Below are positions 11,551-24,034 of a stretch of 64,000 nt of DNA, one piece after another. This DNA comes from Loxodes magnus (taxonomy: Eukaryota; Ciliophora; Karyorelictea; Loxodida; Loxodidae), in NCBI GenBank assembly GCA_946699065.1, contig CAMPDV010001537.1, positions 51,758 through 115,757 of the forward strand, read 5' to 3'. The notes below the pieces were generated by a model. The model was not told where the DNA came from and made no database searches. It saw only the letters and a program-made list of their open reading frames with translations. A program made the translations under genes and the position numbers. The number at the start of each line of letters is the position of its first letter. Position 1 is the first letter of the stretch.

Positions 11551-12547
11551 AATAATTATAATAATTTTATTTAAATTGTTTTGTGGCGCCAATTAGCCAC
11601 ACTAAAAAGAAGTTTTAAAGTTATCTTTATCTTGCTTGTTGCTAGTTCTAGGATTCTTGAGCTTTGCTCCTCTGATCTTTCATCTCCCACTATATTTTAT
11701 TTTAGCTCTATCTCCAAATTCTTCCAGTTCAAGGTTACTTTTCAATCTGTAGACTTCTCCATTTGTTCTACATCAGATCTGGTTCTTGCTCTTTCTTATT
11801 CTTTGCTAGACTTGTTTTTTCCATATAATTTCTTTTACTTTACGAAACTCACCGCAGTTCTTCCATTTGTGCCATTTACTTTTACAATAGTAGCACAGTT
11901 TCACAATCCGAGGTTTTTGATTAGTTTTCATCTTAACTTAAGGATTCTTCTCGATCTCCATCTTATCAGATAGAATTTACTCCAATGGAATTTGCTAACT
12001 TTGGAAGCTTTTCTGACTTTGTAAGATATTTTCGATCTGCTAGCTCTAGTCTTGAATCTTTTGCACTTAGGAGTTCGTCTAACTAAATTACTCTCGTTAG
12101 TAATTCCAAAGAGCGTCGAGTTCCCTCTCCTAATTGACCATTCTAAGATCAAGTGTATCTTAAATTCCATGAGAGATCAGCTCCGTCAACTTTGTGTTTT
12201 CCTTGCGAAGCTTTTTAACCTCTTCCTGGAGGTTTAGTACTACTTTTATGAGGTATTCCATGCTCATCTGGCCAAAAGGATTAAATTAAGAGACCTCCTG
12301 ATGGAGAGCAGACTTCATCTGCTTCCTCGGTTTTTCACTTGAGGTTGGGGTTTCCATATGGGCTGTCTTTAAGGTTATCTTTTGTTAATCTTGTTAAGTT
12401 TCAGGTTTTTATTAAGAAGAAGATTGAGGTTATTATCAAAAAGACAGAGAAGAGATAGTTTCCTGCTTCCTCTCTTCCTTTTTGGCTTAGGAAGAGGTGG
12501 TATAGAAGCCTTTCCTGAAACTTTATTCCATTTTCCTTTTTTTTATG
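11551..12547 (-). mobile_element. Gag-only retroposon with perfect target-site duplication
   Basis: The element is flanked by the identical 13-bp repeat cttataactttat (11538-11550 and 12548-12560). On the minus strand it starts close to an ATG at 12531, is visibly richer in G+C than its surroundings, and ends with a stem GTGGC/GCCAC (11583-11600) followed by an A/T tail containing ATT repeats. About 1.0 kb long and without polymerase sequence. Confidence 0.8.
11773..12531 (-). pseudogene. Gag-like protein with intact CCHC zinc knuckle
   Basis: This 253-codon frame runs from ATG 12531 (MEQSF, matching MEQSI of the copy at 5744) to TGA 11773-11775, with one internal TGA at 12436-12438. From the second Met at 12357 it is uninterrupted for 194 residues. 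Order: a Ser/Gln-rich N-terminus, EKPRKQ, a coiled coil with LQEEVKKLRKENTKL, Gln-rich helices, then CYYCKSKWHKWKNC, a complete CX2CX4HX4C knuckle whose two Trp codons are TGG. About a dozen Gln codons are TAA or TAG, the clearest evidence here for the ciliate code. Downstream, after a 1-base shift, the frame is again conserved with the copy at 15064-15725. Nucleic-acid-binding gag function is inferred from the knuckle. Confidence 0.8.
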
Positions 12548-12560
12548 CTTATAACTTTAT

Positions 12561-15063
12561 TATTTTGTTTTTATAGTATAAACAAATATTTAAATTATTT
12601 TACTATAGCTTATTGGAAAGTTTTATTAATTCTAAACACTTAAATAATTAAAAATTAAATTTTATATTTTGAATTATTAAATAATTAAAAATTAGTTTAT
12701 TATTATTGATTTTATCTTACATCCTATTAAAATTTGTATCAGATACTTTGTTTTAGAATTCATAAGTCTATCGAAGTCTTTACTAACGCGGATTCGAATT
12801 TATTCAAAATACATTTATTCTCTAATAACCTATTATTCACTCACTTACGTAATTGAGTCAACAAGTTAAATTTATAGATTCTATTTTTATTATTCAAAAA
12901 GAAGCTAAACTATTTTAATTAGTATTAATTTAATAAATTTAAACTATTAAATTGTAAATAAGTAATCTTAGTAATCAATCTAAAAACTGTCATAATATTA
13001 ATAAAATAAGCAAAAAGCAATTAAATTAGCATTTTTTAATTTTTTAAACGATGAGTCTTTTTAACTTTATAAATAATAAAAGCATAATGTAACCTTTTAT
13101 GAAGATCTTAAAACTGATAAACTATTTTAATCTTAAATTATTTCTTTAACTATTTTTATAACTATTGGAAATAATTAATTTAGTTATTAATAGTTTAATT
13201 AAAAAAGTTATAAATTTAATATTTTTTATTTATTATTACAGTATTAAACTTATTACTATATGCTATTTAGAATATTTAAATTTCTAGTAAAGTTAGCTCA
13301 TCAAACATAAAAATTTTATATTTATATAAAAAAGTTTAAAAATAAATTAAAAGATATATAAAATTAATAAAAATTAGATAAGAATATATTATCAATTAAT
13401 AATTACTTTAAATAAGCCTAAATTAAAAATTACATTTTTAAATTGAATGAATATTAAGTTACTTAGCACCATGAAAAATTAGAAATTTAATAAAATATAA
13501 GTTTTGTATTTTATATTAGAAAGGAAATTGCTAATTTAATAAATTTATGGAAATATTAATTTTAAAAAAATTAGGATATTTCCTTTTTTAAATATGTAGA
13601 TTCTTTTCTTAGATCTTTTTAGTTAATTTCTGAGAGTATTTATTTCTATTCATAATTTGGCTTAAATAGATTAATAAATATTATTTTATTCATTATGAAA
13701 GTTTAAAATATATTATCAATCAATCATTTTGTTCTTTCTAATTTTTAAATACTAAATTGTTTGGTACATTTCATATTGATTTTCTTGCTTGATTATTTAT
13801 TTTATCATATTAATTTTTCCTATTAGCAACATGAAAAGCAATAAGTACTATTAATTTTACTTTACTTAAAGTTCTTAAATTATAAATTTTTACAGTTAAT
13901 GGTATATTTAATATTTAGATGTTCTTTATAATAAATAATAAATAAATTTTTTAATGCTTTTAAGATATTAATTGCTAGATATTGCTAAACTTTTTATTTG
14001 AATAATAAAAAGGTTAAAATTAGACAATATTAAATTGTATTAAAGAAGTTGCTAAATGTTATTATAAATAAAGCTTTACTAAGTAAATTATATTAAAAGT
14101 ATATAAATAATAAAGAATTTAAAACTATGTAAATAGCTTATGCTTATTCTTCTTCATAGATAAAATAAGTTTAACTAATTTAATTAATTAAAATATTTAA
14201 ACAATATATCTTTACTTTTAAAATTACTAAATCATATAAATATAACTAGATTAAGGATTTAGTTTGTTCTTTTCCCTATTTCTTTAATAAATCAAGGAGA
14301 AATTAACTTCATTTTTCCTCAAAAGTTTCATTCACTTTATTTCCTTTATTATAATGGGGTTGCGAAGAAATTATAATCTTGCCAATCCCAAAGTTTATTT
14401 GCCTTAATGAATGAAAACTTTGATAAATCATTTTGGGTTGTCATGAACAATGATATAATATATTTATGAAGGAATAAATTTTAATTTTATAGAGAGTAAT
14501 TTAAATTAAAAAACTAAAAAAGTTAAAAAAAGTTATATTTTAAGAACAAAGAAGTAATGCTTACTTGTAAAAATCTTTAAATTGGAAAAAACTTTAATTT
14601 AAGTATAATAGATTACTTTGAAAGGATAATTATTTTTTTAATATAGATGTGATAAATTTTTGAACTCGACTATGCTTATCAGTTAAAAATTTACTTTTAA
14701 TAAAATTTTAAAATATTTGAGATGATAAAAGTTAAAAATAAACAACTTATTTAATTTGTCATCTTTAAAAAATTAACTATGAATCTAAACTTTAATTTAA
14801 TTTCTATTTTTTTAGAAAAACTAAAAATATAACATACTTTGGATATATAATAAATTAAAGTTTTTCATTTAATCTTTTAATTATTTATAATATAACTCTA
14901 TTATTTTAAAGTTCATTTAAAAAATTATATTTTAGTTAAACAAATTTTAAATAATTTTAAATAAAAAATTGTGAAAAGCATAATTATAAAAATTAAAATA
15001 AAGCTAAACATTATTATAAAAGAAGTAATATTTTCACTTTTAATTAATTCAAATCAATAACGA
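12561..15063. other. A+T-rich DNA, nothing recognised
   Basis: 2.5 kb of A/T-rich sequence. I found no conserved frame, element end or repeat shared with other parts of the window. Confidence 0.5.
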
Positions 15064-15725
15064 GTAAAAGTAAGAGAATATTAAACTTTTTAGAAGCTTC
15101 GTAAAGAGAATGACAAACTATCACAATAAACCAAGCACGGACTGCAAGACACATTAGACCTCAGAATGTCTAACTAGGAAAGAAAGATCAATGCTCTATG
15201 GAAGTACTAACAAGAACAGTTCAGTCAGACAAATTTCCAAGTTCAGTAGATCCAAGCCCAGAGCTAGCAGTTCGAAAACATTTTGCAAAGTCAAAAGAAT
15301 CTACAAAGCTAGCAGATTCTATCAGAATATAATTTCAGTTCCGATAAGATGGAAATAGAAAAGAATTCCAAGCTGGATCAATAAAAAGGACCTAAGATAA
15401 GGAAACTATGCTACTACTACAAAAGTAAATATCATCTGTGGAAAAACTTTGGATAATTCGGAAAAGTAAAGGAAAATTCGTGGAAAAAGCAAGTTATACA
15501 GTAGATAAAAAAAGGAAAAACTAAATCTGATGTAGACAGAATGGAAAAATCTATAGATTGAAAACGGACCTTGAATTGGAAATATTGGGAAAAACGACAA
15601 ACGAATGAAATGACAAAAGATGGAAGACAAGAAATACAAGACTCGCGAGTTCTAGAGCTCGTTAAAAACTAGGCTCAAACTTAAAAACTTCTTTTAAGCG
15701 GTGACTGGCTGGATCCGCTAAAAAA
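15064..15725 (+). pseudogene. Gag-like element, 5-prime truncated, damaged knuckle
   Basis: One frame runs from KLRKEND (15094) to TGA 15559-15561 and continues in frame to the 3-prime hairpin. It is the closest relative of the element at 11551-12547: LDLRMSNQER, the Gln-rich helix and KVKENSWKKQ all align. The knuckle reads CYYYKSKYHLWKNF, so the second and last Cys ligands are lost. The TGA (ID-TGA-K) falls at the same place as a TGA in the other copy (TD-TGA-K), with conserved coding on both sides. The 3-prime end has stem AGCGG/CCGCT at 15697-15719. The N-terminal half is missing, as expected for 5-prime truncation. Confidence 0.7.
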
Positions 15726-16323
15726 TTTATTTAATAACTTAATATTAAGCTTTTTAAATAAATTAATATTTTTATGAGAAAAGTAATACTTTATTATTTT
15801 AATTTACAATTTATGAAATAACTTACATTAAAAAATTAAATTAATTTATATTTTTGTAATTTTTCTTAATTAATTCCAAGAATTAGCTTAAAATTTCAAG
15901 ATATAAAATTATAAAATTTAAGTCTTAAATAAAAGGTTCAAGAAATAGATATTTATATTAAATATTGTTTTTGGCAAGAAAAGTAAAGTTTTAGATATTT
16001 AATTTTAGATAAATTTGGTAGAAAACTGAAAAATTTTATGCAAATTTAAAATAAAAAATTTTATCATTTTAGATAAGAAATACTTTTAAAATTTTTTAAG
16101 CAATATAAGTAGACTATTTACTTTAAATTAAAAAACATACTTGATTAAGAGCTTTGAAATGCTTATTAATCATCATCCATTGCTCTAATTTGCAAGATTA
16201 GTGTAATTTTTAAATTGAAGTCGTGTTTAAACTTCTTAAAGATTTTTTCGCGTCTCTTTATCTTCTTAAAATTTTTTATAAATTATTTTTAAAATTTATA
16301 CAATTTTAATAAATCAATATTAT
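15726..16323. other. A+T-rich spacer
   Basis: A short Lys/Asp-rich minus-strand frame near 16160-16270 looks slightly coding-like, but it is too short to call. Confidence 0.4.
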
Positions 16324-17319
16324 TCAATCTAATTCGTCCTTATTTTATTTTTGCTTTTTAATATTTGCTTATAAAGATCTAAATAATAGTAGATCTTAAA
16401 TTTTTATTAGTTTATACTAAGAAATAAGACTAATAATTTTAATTTTTAATGAAATATTTCTAAATTTTACTATAAAAATTTTAAGGTTATTTTGACAGTA
16501 GAAACAATCAAATATAAATTTGTTGGTTTCTTCATGTTGAATAATACATATTGTCACTTTTTATACAATGTGTCTATTACTTTCATCATTTTTAAAGTAT
16601 AATATTTAAGTTTTATCTTTAAACATTATTTTTAATTCCTTTATTTATGTCTATTTTTAAGTATATATGTAATTATTGGAATTTTTTTTATTAGCAATAT
16701 TGCTTATATATTATTTATGCTTTTTTTAATTCCTTTTTAATGTTTCTAATTGTTGCATTTTATTCTTTCCATTTGTTCTTAAAAAATTTTATTTTAACTT
16801 TATCAGTTATGAAATTTTTGTAATGTTGTATGCTTTAATTTACTTTATTCTATTAATTGATTTATATTTATCTAATATTTTAACATTTTTATTAAATTTT
16901 TCCTATATTGACTGTTTTATCTTTTAACTAAGTTCATATAGTTACTTAATTTATCTGTCTTATTTTTATTTTTCTAGATTTCTTTACTAATCGTATTACT
17001 TCTATAGTTAATAGTAGAAGTTGAAATATCTGAGAGTTGCCATCTATTAAAATTTTAATAATTAAAATCTATATTTAGCAATTAATACTATGAAAACTAA
17101 AATATTTTAATGAATTTCTTAAGTATTTAAATCTACGTAATTTTTATTACATTTCTTAATTCCCTATAAGAAGATAAATTTTTTATCTTTCTTGTTACCC
17201 TCTTAAGATTTATAAAAATTCACTTTTGTTAGCATTAATTATTTTTACTTGTGCATTTTTGCTGTATTTTTTTATTTTTGACATTTTTAAAAAGCTTAGT
17301 CTATATTTTCAGAGTTCAT
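16324..17319 (-). CDS. Hypothetical Lys/Gln/Asn-rich protein (uncertain)
   Basis: This 331-residue frame in the ciliate code runs from ATG 17319 to TGA 16324-16326 and is open upstream to a TGA at 17464-17466. A second Met at 17043 begins a more convincing 239-residue part. That part has a Gln/Lys-rich coiled coil (QLQKQYDQQRNLEKQKQDRQ) followed by VTICIIQHEETNKFIFDCFYC. No family is recognised. TGA-free frames of this length are expected several times by chance in a window of this composition, so the call rests on the unusual run of Gln/Glu/Arg residues. A neighbouring frame is also open, so a frameshift or introns are possible. Confidence 0.3.
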
Positions 17320-18061
17320 GATTCGCGTATTTTAATTTCTAATTTTATCTATTGGTTTAAGTTTCTTAATTTAAAAGATTTATATTATTAATTTAAGCTA
17401 TTATTCAATAAATTTTATAAGGAAATCTGTTTGAGCAATTATCTTTTTAGAATTGACATTAGTTCATTATGCTGAATATTCAACAAGTCAATCTTTCTTT
17501 TTGGATTAAAATGAAAACTAATTCCTCTCTAATTTTTGTTGAGATTATTCCTAAAGTAGCTATTAATTATGTTATAATATAGAAATTTATTATTTATAAG
17601 CAACATTCTTAATGAAAATTATTTAGCTTAAATTTCTATTTTAAATTATTTATAATTTATTTTTTATCTATTATAATGTTGATATTTTTAAAGTATCTTT
17701 TCCAACGGTATTGCATGCCAAATATCGTAGCTAATATTTACTTTTAATTATTTTGAATTCTAACGAATTTACTAATATATGTTTTATAATATGCTTTTGA
17801 TATTTCTTAGTTATTTATCAAGGTTTATATATCTAGTTAATATTTTATTCTATACTATCTAAATTTTAATTTAATAAATAGTTCTTATCTAGTAATCTTT
17901 ATATGTTATATTTAAGATCTTTTATTTCTTAAATAAACTAGTATTCATTTAACTAGTTTTTAATCTTTTAATTTTATACTATAATTATATGGTCAACAGT
18001 TTAATATTAAAACTGTCTATTTTAATTCTAAAGATCAGATAAATAGTGTTAATGTGAATTA

Positions 18062-18418
18062 TCAGAAATTATAATAGTTTTTTACTGAAGATTTTAAATA
18101 AAAATATTGCCTATAAATATGAGAAAATTAACTAGTAAACTGTATATTTTTTAAAGAACTAGGAGTATTAAATCTTAAATAAAAGAACTTACTACCAAAT
18201 AATTAGCAACTTAATACTGATAGTATAAAGCACATAATCAGTTTTGTATTGTGTGGCTGTTTAAAATTTGGCAAGCTCTATATAAAATTTACTATTTCTT
18301 TTATTGACATAAAAATACATTCTACATCAACACCTTAACAATAGGTTTGAGAAAGTCATCCTATGAACTATTTCTATAATTTATTTGGTAAATCAAGATC
18401 TGTCTTTTCCTCAGCCAT
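18062..18418 (-). pseudogene. Possible exon or gene start, MAEEKTDLDLPNK
   Basis: ATG 18418 opens a frame with an acidic, normal-looking N-terminus, then TGA at 18356-18358, then continues in frame through VDVECIFMSIKEIVNFIQ to TGA 18062-18064. It lies just upstream of the frame ending at 16324 on the same strand and might be its first exon. The intervening kilobase is open in different frames, so I cannot join them. No domain is recognised. Confidence 0.3.
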
Positions 18419-19180
18419 TTACTTAATATAAAGATTTCATAAAAAAAGAAACTTTTCACTTTTTAGGAATTAAGAAATAATTCAAGCAATGACAATTTCT
18501 TATCAGAAAACTTGTAACTAAAGATCTATATTTTTAAATTATATTATAGCAATACTTTACTACAGTAAAGCATTCTCTTTCTGTATATTAGATTACAAGT
18601 GTCAGAAAACTATAAAGCAGGAATCTTTTTACTTCTTCATAAATTAATTAAAGAAGAGTCACTAATTAAAACTAATGTACTCTAAATATTTTACATTTTT
18701 TGTGCATTTAATTCATTAATAATAATAAAAATTAAAGAAGTCAACAGATTAATATATTAAATATCTTACTAATCTCTTTTCTAAGTCATAAGTAATAAAA
18801 AATTTCTAAGATTCAGAAAAATAAAGAAAGCTAAAAATGATAAAAAGTAAGCAAAATATATAATTTCTAATATTATTTTTAATATTTTAGTATTTCTTAG
18901 TTCTGTTAGATTTATCACAAAAATATCTAATTAACTACTAAGAAATAGAAGTTACTAAATTTATAAAGGTAAAATTAGTATAATTTTAGCTTATTTTATA
19001 TTTGTATTTCCATGAATAAAATATTATTAATTAAGTTATATTCTGATATTAAACTTCATTTTAATGCAACTTTTTGCTTCTAAAAGTAATTGTTAATTTT
19101 GAATACTTATTTGTTTTTTAAAACATTAAGTTTATCAAACATTTTAAGAAGGTAAAATATTCTACTAAATTGTTCCTTAT

Positions 19181-20018
19181 AATAATAATAATAGTATACT
19201 TAAAGTTAGTAGAGTTTTGCATTCTCTGGAATTGCAACCAGTTCCTGCGGACAGTTTTTTTAAATTGGGTGTGATCCACGACATTTTTATTAAGTGGAAG
19301 GTTACCACTGTAACCGTTCAAGTGGTCTTGCAAAAAGCTTTTATTTGTAGATCCCTGTTGGAGTTATTCATAGTTTATTGAGTTGTATCCATGTTCTTTT
19401 CTGCTCTTATTCGTTTATTTTCTTTCATTATCAACAGTTTTTTAAAATATGTTGATTTGATTTGCAACATCAACAAAGTTTGTATTATTGTCTTTATTTC
19501 GTTCTTTTTTATGATAATTTATTTTCTATATTTTCTAATCTTTTAATGAAACTTGTAGCAATCATTTCTTTTTCTGGATTCAATTCTGTTTTTAATTCTA
19601 TTGGTATTTTTTCTATTTCCATTTTTGTGTCGTATTTAAAATTTTATTATGATTAAGTTCAGAGTTATTCTTCCGTTATTAATTTGCTACAAATAAGTTA
19701 TCTTCTAAGTATTAGTAATTCGTTGTTCTAATCTTCTATATTACTCATTAGTTCCCGTATTTTTTCGCCTAAGTTGTAAGTTGTTTCTTCATAATTTGAG
19801 ATTACTTTTTACATTTGATCTAATTAAATTTAAAGTTTTTGATTAGTTTCGTTTTTAGGTTAACTTATCTCTATTTATCCTACCATAACTTTACCTTCTG
19901 AAGAAGAGCTTGACTCCTCCTATTGTTATTATTTTTTCTAAATTTCTTTTGCCGCTTTTCTCTTTAGGCTTCTAAGTTAATTTTTTGAGAGTCGAAGAGA
20001 TTAATCCATTTTTTTTCA
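19181..20018 (-). mobile_element. Gag-only retroposon with perfect 15-bp target-site duplication
   Basis: Flanked by taaattgttccttat at 19166-19180 and 20019-20033. The inverted paralogue C2 has a single, unoccupied version near 60165-60180. Length is 838 bp, almost the same as the 821-bp element at 4930-5750. The 5-prime end is an A-run plus ATG; the 3-prime end is the CTGG/CCAG hairpin (19226-19241) and an (ATT)n tail. Confidence 0.85.
19434..20009 (-). pseudogene. Gag-like coiled-coil protein with zinc knuckle, TGA-interrupted
   Basis: The frame runs from ATG 20009 through 192 codons to the end of the knuckle without an indel. It parallels the copy at 5190-5744: MDQSLRLSKNQ, EESSSSSEGK, GEKIRELMSNIEDQNNELL. 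TGA occurs at 19659-19661, where the other copies have Tyr (TAT) or Gln (TAA), and at the first variable position of the knuckle (19470-19472). The knuckle is C-TGA-CCKSNQHILKNC, with all four ligands present. The same frame continues beyond with further TGAs at positions shared with the copies at 5190 and 58170. Confidence 0.75.
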
Positions 20019-23000
20019 TAAATTGTTCCTTATTTATAAGATTAAAATATTTAATAAACTTAAATTATTATCTTAGCTAATTAAAAAGGAGACAAAGCTT
20101 TTTTAATACTTCACACATTGTATTATAAAGATCTTTATTAGGTTATCAATCATTACAAAAAAATGAATAAGTAAGTTAAATTATCTATTTTTCAGCTTTT
20201 CTCTTTTATTTCTTTATTTGTAATTTTTTAATTATTTATGTCATATAGTATATCATTCGTTTTTATCTAATTATAGGATTAATTTTACTCTTTATAATAG
20301 TTTAATAAAGTCTATTTTTTCTTATAGAATTATCTTTTATATTTATCGAATGTTTTCGAATTTAAATTGTAATGTTAATCCTACTTGATCTAGGAAATGA
20401 ATTTCTCAATATATATTTAAAAAATGTAGTTTCTTTTTAAATTTTGATACGCTATAAGAACATAACTTGCCAAATTTCAAATTTGTTAATTTATAAAATG
20501 TAAGTCTAAACATTTTCTACTTTTATATTATCTAAATTTTTAGATAAGGTATTCGATCATAAATTCAGCTTTATTTTAAAGATTTAACAAAAAAAGTCAT
20601 AATTTCCTTAAAATTTTAGTTTACTTTACATATTGATTTGTTTTATCAGTTTAGAATAACCTAATTTCTAATCAACATATTTTGTTGAGATTCTATAGTA
20701 AATGATAATAGAACTTAGTTTATCTTCTTTTAATAAAATAAGCAAAAAACGTAGCATAAATACTAAAGCATTATAAGTTAAAACTATAAATAAGAGCATT
20801 TTTTTATTTTACATAGTTAGAATTATATAGTAACTAAAATATTTTCCTAATCGTAAACTTTATATTTATTTAAGTAACATTAATTTGTTAAATGCTCTCT
20901 TCGTAGAAACAATATATACATTTAAAAAATAAAATAGCATAATTTTATTAAATGCTTGTAAATTTAGAAATTTATTAATGTTTTATTTAGTGAATTAAAA
21001 ATTTAACTTGATTCTCTATTTAATTTTAATGTAATAATCTAAAATTAATTATTTTTTAAAAACTTTAAAATTCTAATTTAAGGCCTGCTTGCTAATTAAA
21101 TTTGAATCATCACTTTATTGTTCCATTCAAAATTTTATAGTAATAAATAAAATTGAAAATATTTTAACTATTTATTAAATATATCATCTAAAAAATTATT
21201 TGCAAAATAATAATATTATTAAAAATATGAATCAAAATATAATTTAATAATAATTTAAATTAAATTAAATGTTAATTTTATTATAGTTGGGTAATTCATA
21301 ATCTTAAAATATTGATCTTTTAGTCTTCATAAAATTTTCTTTCTTTTGCATTATTTTGGTTTTTTACTTTTATGATAAGCAAATAATTATTTTTTTAAAC
21401 GAAATAAGCAAAAATAAAAAAAAATTATTTTGATCTTTTTACGAAACTAATTTTATATATATGTTTAATTGCAATTATTATAGTAATTAGTAATATAATT
21501 ATATTCTTTTATTTAATTTATTAATTTAAACATTAAAATTGTAAAATGTTTTACTGTTTAATAATATTTTATTTTCTTACATTTTTCATAAATTAACTTA
21601 AATTCATTTTTAATATGATAATTATCTACTTTAAATTTATTATTTTTGCTATTAAACTTATTTAATATTAAAAAATTGGATAAATTAAAAATTATCTCTT
21701 CAAGATCACTTTTCTTTTAGATTTTATTTTTTAATATTTATATTTCTTAATAATAAAAATTGCTTTTTACTATTTTATCTTTTTAATAAAGATTATCTTA
21801 TACAATATTTTAATTTTATACAATATATATATTTTTAATTGCTTCAATAGAACACTAAATTACAATTATTTGCATTCTCATTCTAAATGCTTTAATTTTC
21901 TTTTTAAAATTAATTTCTATTAAAAACTAATTAAAGCTAATTTTAATTATATTTTTAATTTTTGTACTAAATTTGTTCAAAAAGTATAATTTTTATTTTA
22001 TTTATCGGTTTATCAATATTCAATTTTTAGATTGCAGATTTCTTAATTTTCTTATTTAGAGTTACTACAAAAATATTTTAATTAATTACATTTTCTATTC
22101 TATTATTTTACGATTGATAATTTATCTTAAAAAATCCAAATCTATACTCTCTTAAAGAAGATGTATTCTATTTTGTAAAAATATTTAGCTATCATCTTAT
22201 TAAATGAAAAGCGAGAGGCAACGATCTTTTAAATAAAAGTGTTTTCCACATAAAAAAATCGTTTTTTTAAACTCCACCAAACTATGCTTCTTTGATTATT
22301 TTACGAATTACAAGCTTAAAATTTGGGTCTAAAAAGTCAAAATATAAAATTTCAAGGTTTGAGTCATTTTTTATTATGTATATGATAGAATTAAAATTTG
22401 AATATAAATAATAAGTAAATAATATTTAAATATATCTATAAAATTTTAGTCTAAAAACCGAAAAAATGAAGAAAGCTACTTTACAAAAAAAGCATAAATA
22501 TTTAAATGAATAAATACAAGAACTAGTACTATAGTAATAAATTTAATAAACATATTATGCTAAAACTTAATAGAATTAGCAGAATTTATAAATCTTATTT
22601 TTTATTTAATTTTGAATTAATTACTATCAATTATTTTAATTTTCAATTATTTTTTATAATTAATCTTGTGCTAAACATGATATAAAAAATACTTAATACT
22701 TTTAATTTTTCTTTATTTTAAATAAATTACTAGATAATCCATTTACACTCATTGAAATGAAAAGGAAATTTATTAAATAAAATTATTTCCGATCCATTTA
22801 AAGTTAATTTTTACCCTAAATTCATCAAAAAATGTTATTCTTTATTCAAATGCTTAACTATTTTCAATTTATTTTATTCTAAAATCTAAAAAATTTATTA
22901 TATTGCTATGCTTATCGCGTCTAATATTAGTCTGAATAATACAATTATTATCATTTTTTATTTCATTTTTCTTCATAAATAGGCTTATACTCATAAAGAA

Positions 23001-24034
23001 TAGTAAATTGATATTATATTTATAATTAAATTTTGCTAATTTCCTATAGTAAGACAAAATTTACTTAATTAAACAGAAAGTTTATTTATATCTTAATGAT
23101 TTATGTTTTCCCTGTCTTTGATGCTCCCATCAAAAGTAGTTAAAATTGCTTCTTAAGCTAAAAATTTAATAAATTTGTTATTAGATTTAAGTTTAGAGAT
23201 TAAATAATTATTTTTCTATTTACATAAATAGTTTCATTTTCTAATTATTTTTTAATTTTATAAATTAATATGTTAGTAAAATAATTATTCTATAGTAACT
23301 TCTAATCAATTATTTTAAGTTATCTTTTCTTAGCTTACTAATCAATTTTCTAGCAATATTTTCTTTTTTAAATTATTTATTTTAAGTTAATCTTTAAAAA
23401 TAAACTTTAGATTTTCTCCTTTACTTAATAATGTCCAAACAATTACAATTTTTTTAATATTTGACTATAGAGATTTAATATTATTAAGATTACTAATATC
23501 TATTTTAAGATTTGTTATTATATATAGAATTATTAATAACACATATTTTTCATTGTCATCTATATTTATCTGTTTATGTAGCATTAAATTAATCTCCGTT
23601 ATTTTCCGGTAAAACATGTTTCTACTACTTCTGAATGCAAAGACTTTGTTTATCTCAAATTAGCTTTATAATCTCCTATTTTTGCATTATTTTTGATTTA
23701 ATATTTTTATGGACTAAAAAAAATAGAAAAGTTCTCTTGTAAATCATCAAAATCAACATAAAAAAATAATCTGAATAATCTTAAAAAGTAATTCTCTAAA
23801 AACCTTTAAGTATTCAATAAGTAAATTAATATATTGCATTACAAAAAATAAACACTTTAATTTCAGTTAAATACTTAAAATAAAGAAAGGCGAAAAGAGT
23901 ATAAGCAGATTTGTTTTAATTTAACACAAAAATAAGGAATTTTGTGTAGCTTTCTACTAGTGAAATTACTTTCTATGCCTTTGATCTTGATCAAGTGATA
24001 AAATTAATGAAATATGATAACCTATAATTCATTA

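Noticed and set aside
11581-12576. Several standard-code ORFs on both strands (for example 11581-11973 plus, 11928-12170 minus, 12382-12576 plus)
   Set aside because: They are shadows of the 11773-12531 minus-strand frame, which carries the CCHC knuckle and is conserved in other copies.
16324-17463. Treating any long TGA-free frame as a gene
   Set aside because: At this composition TGA occurs only about once per 60 codons, so frames over 300 codons are expected several times by chance across the window. Length alone was not used as evidence.
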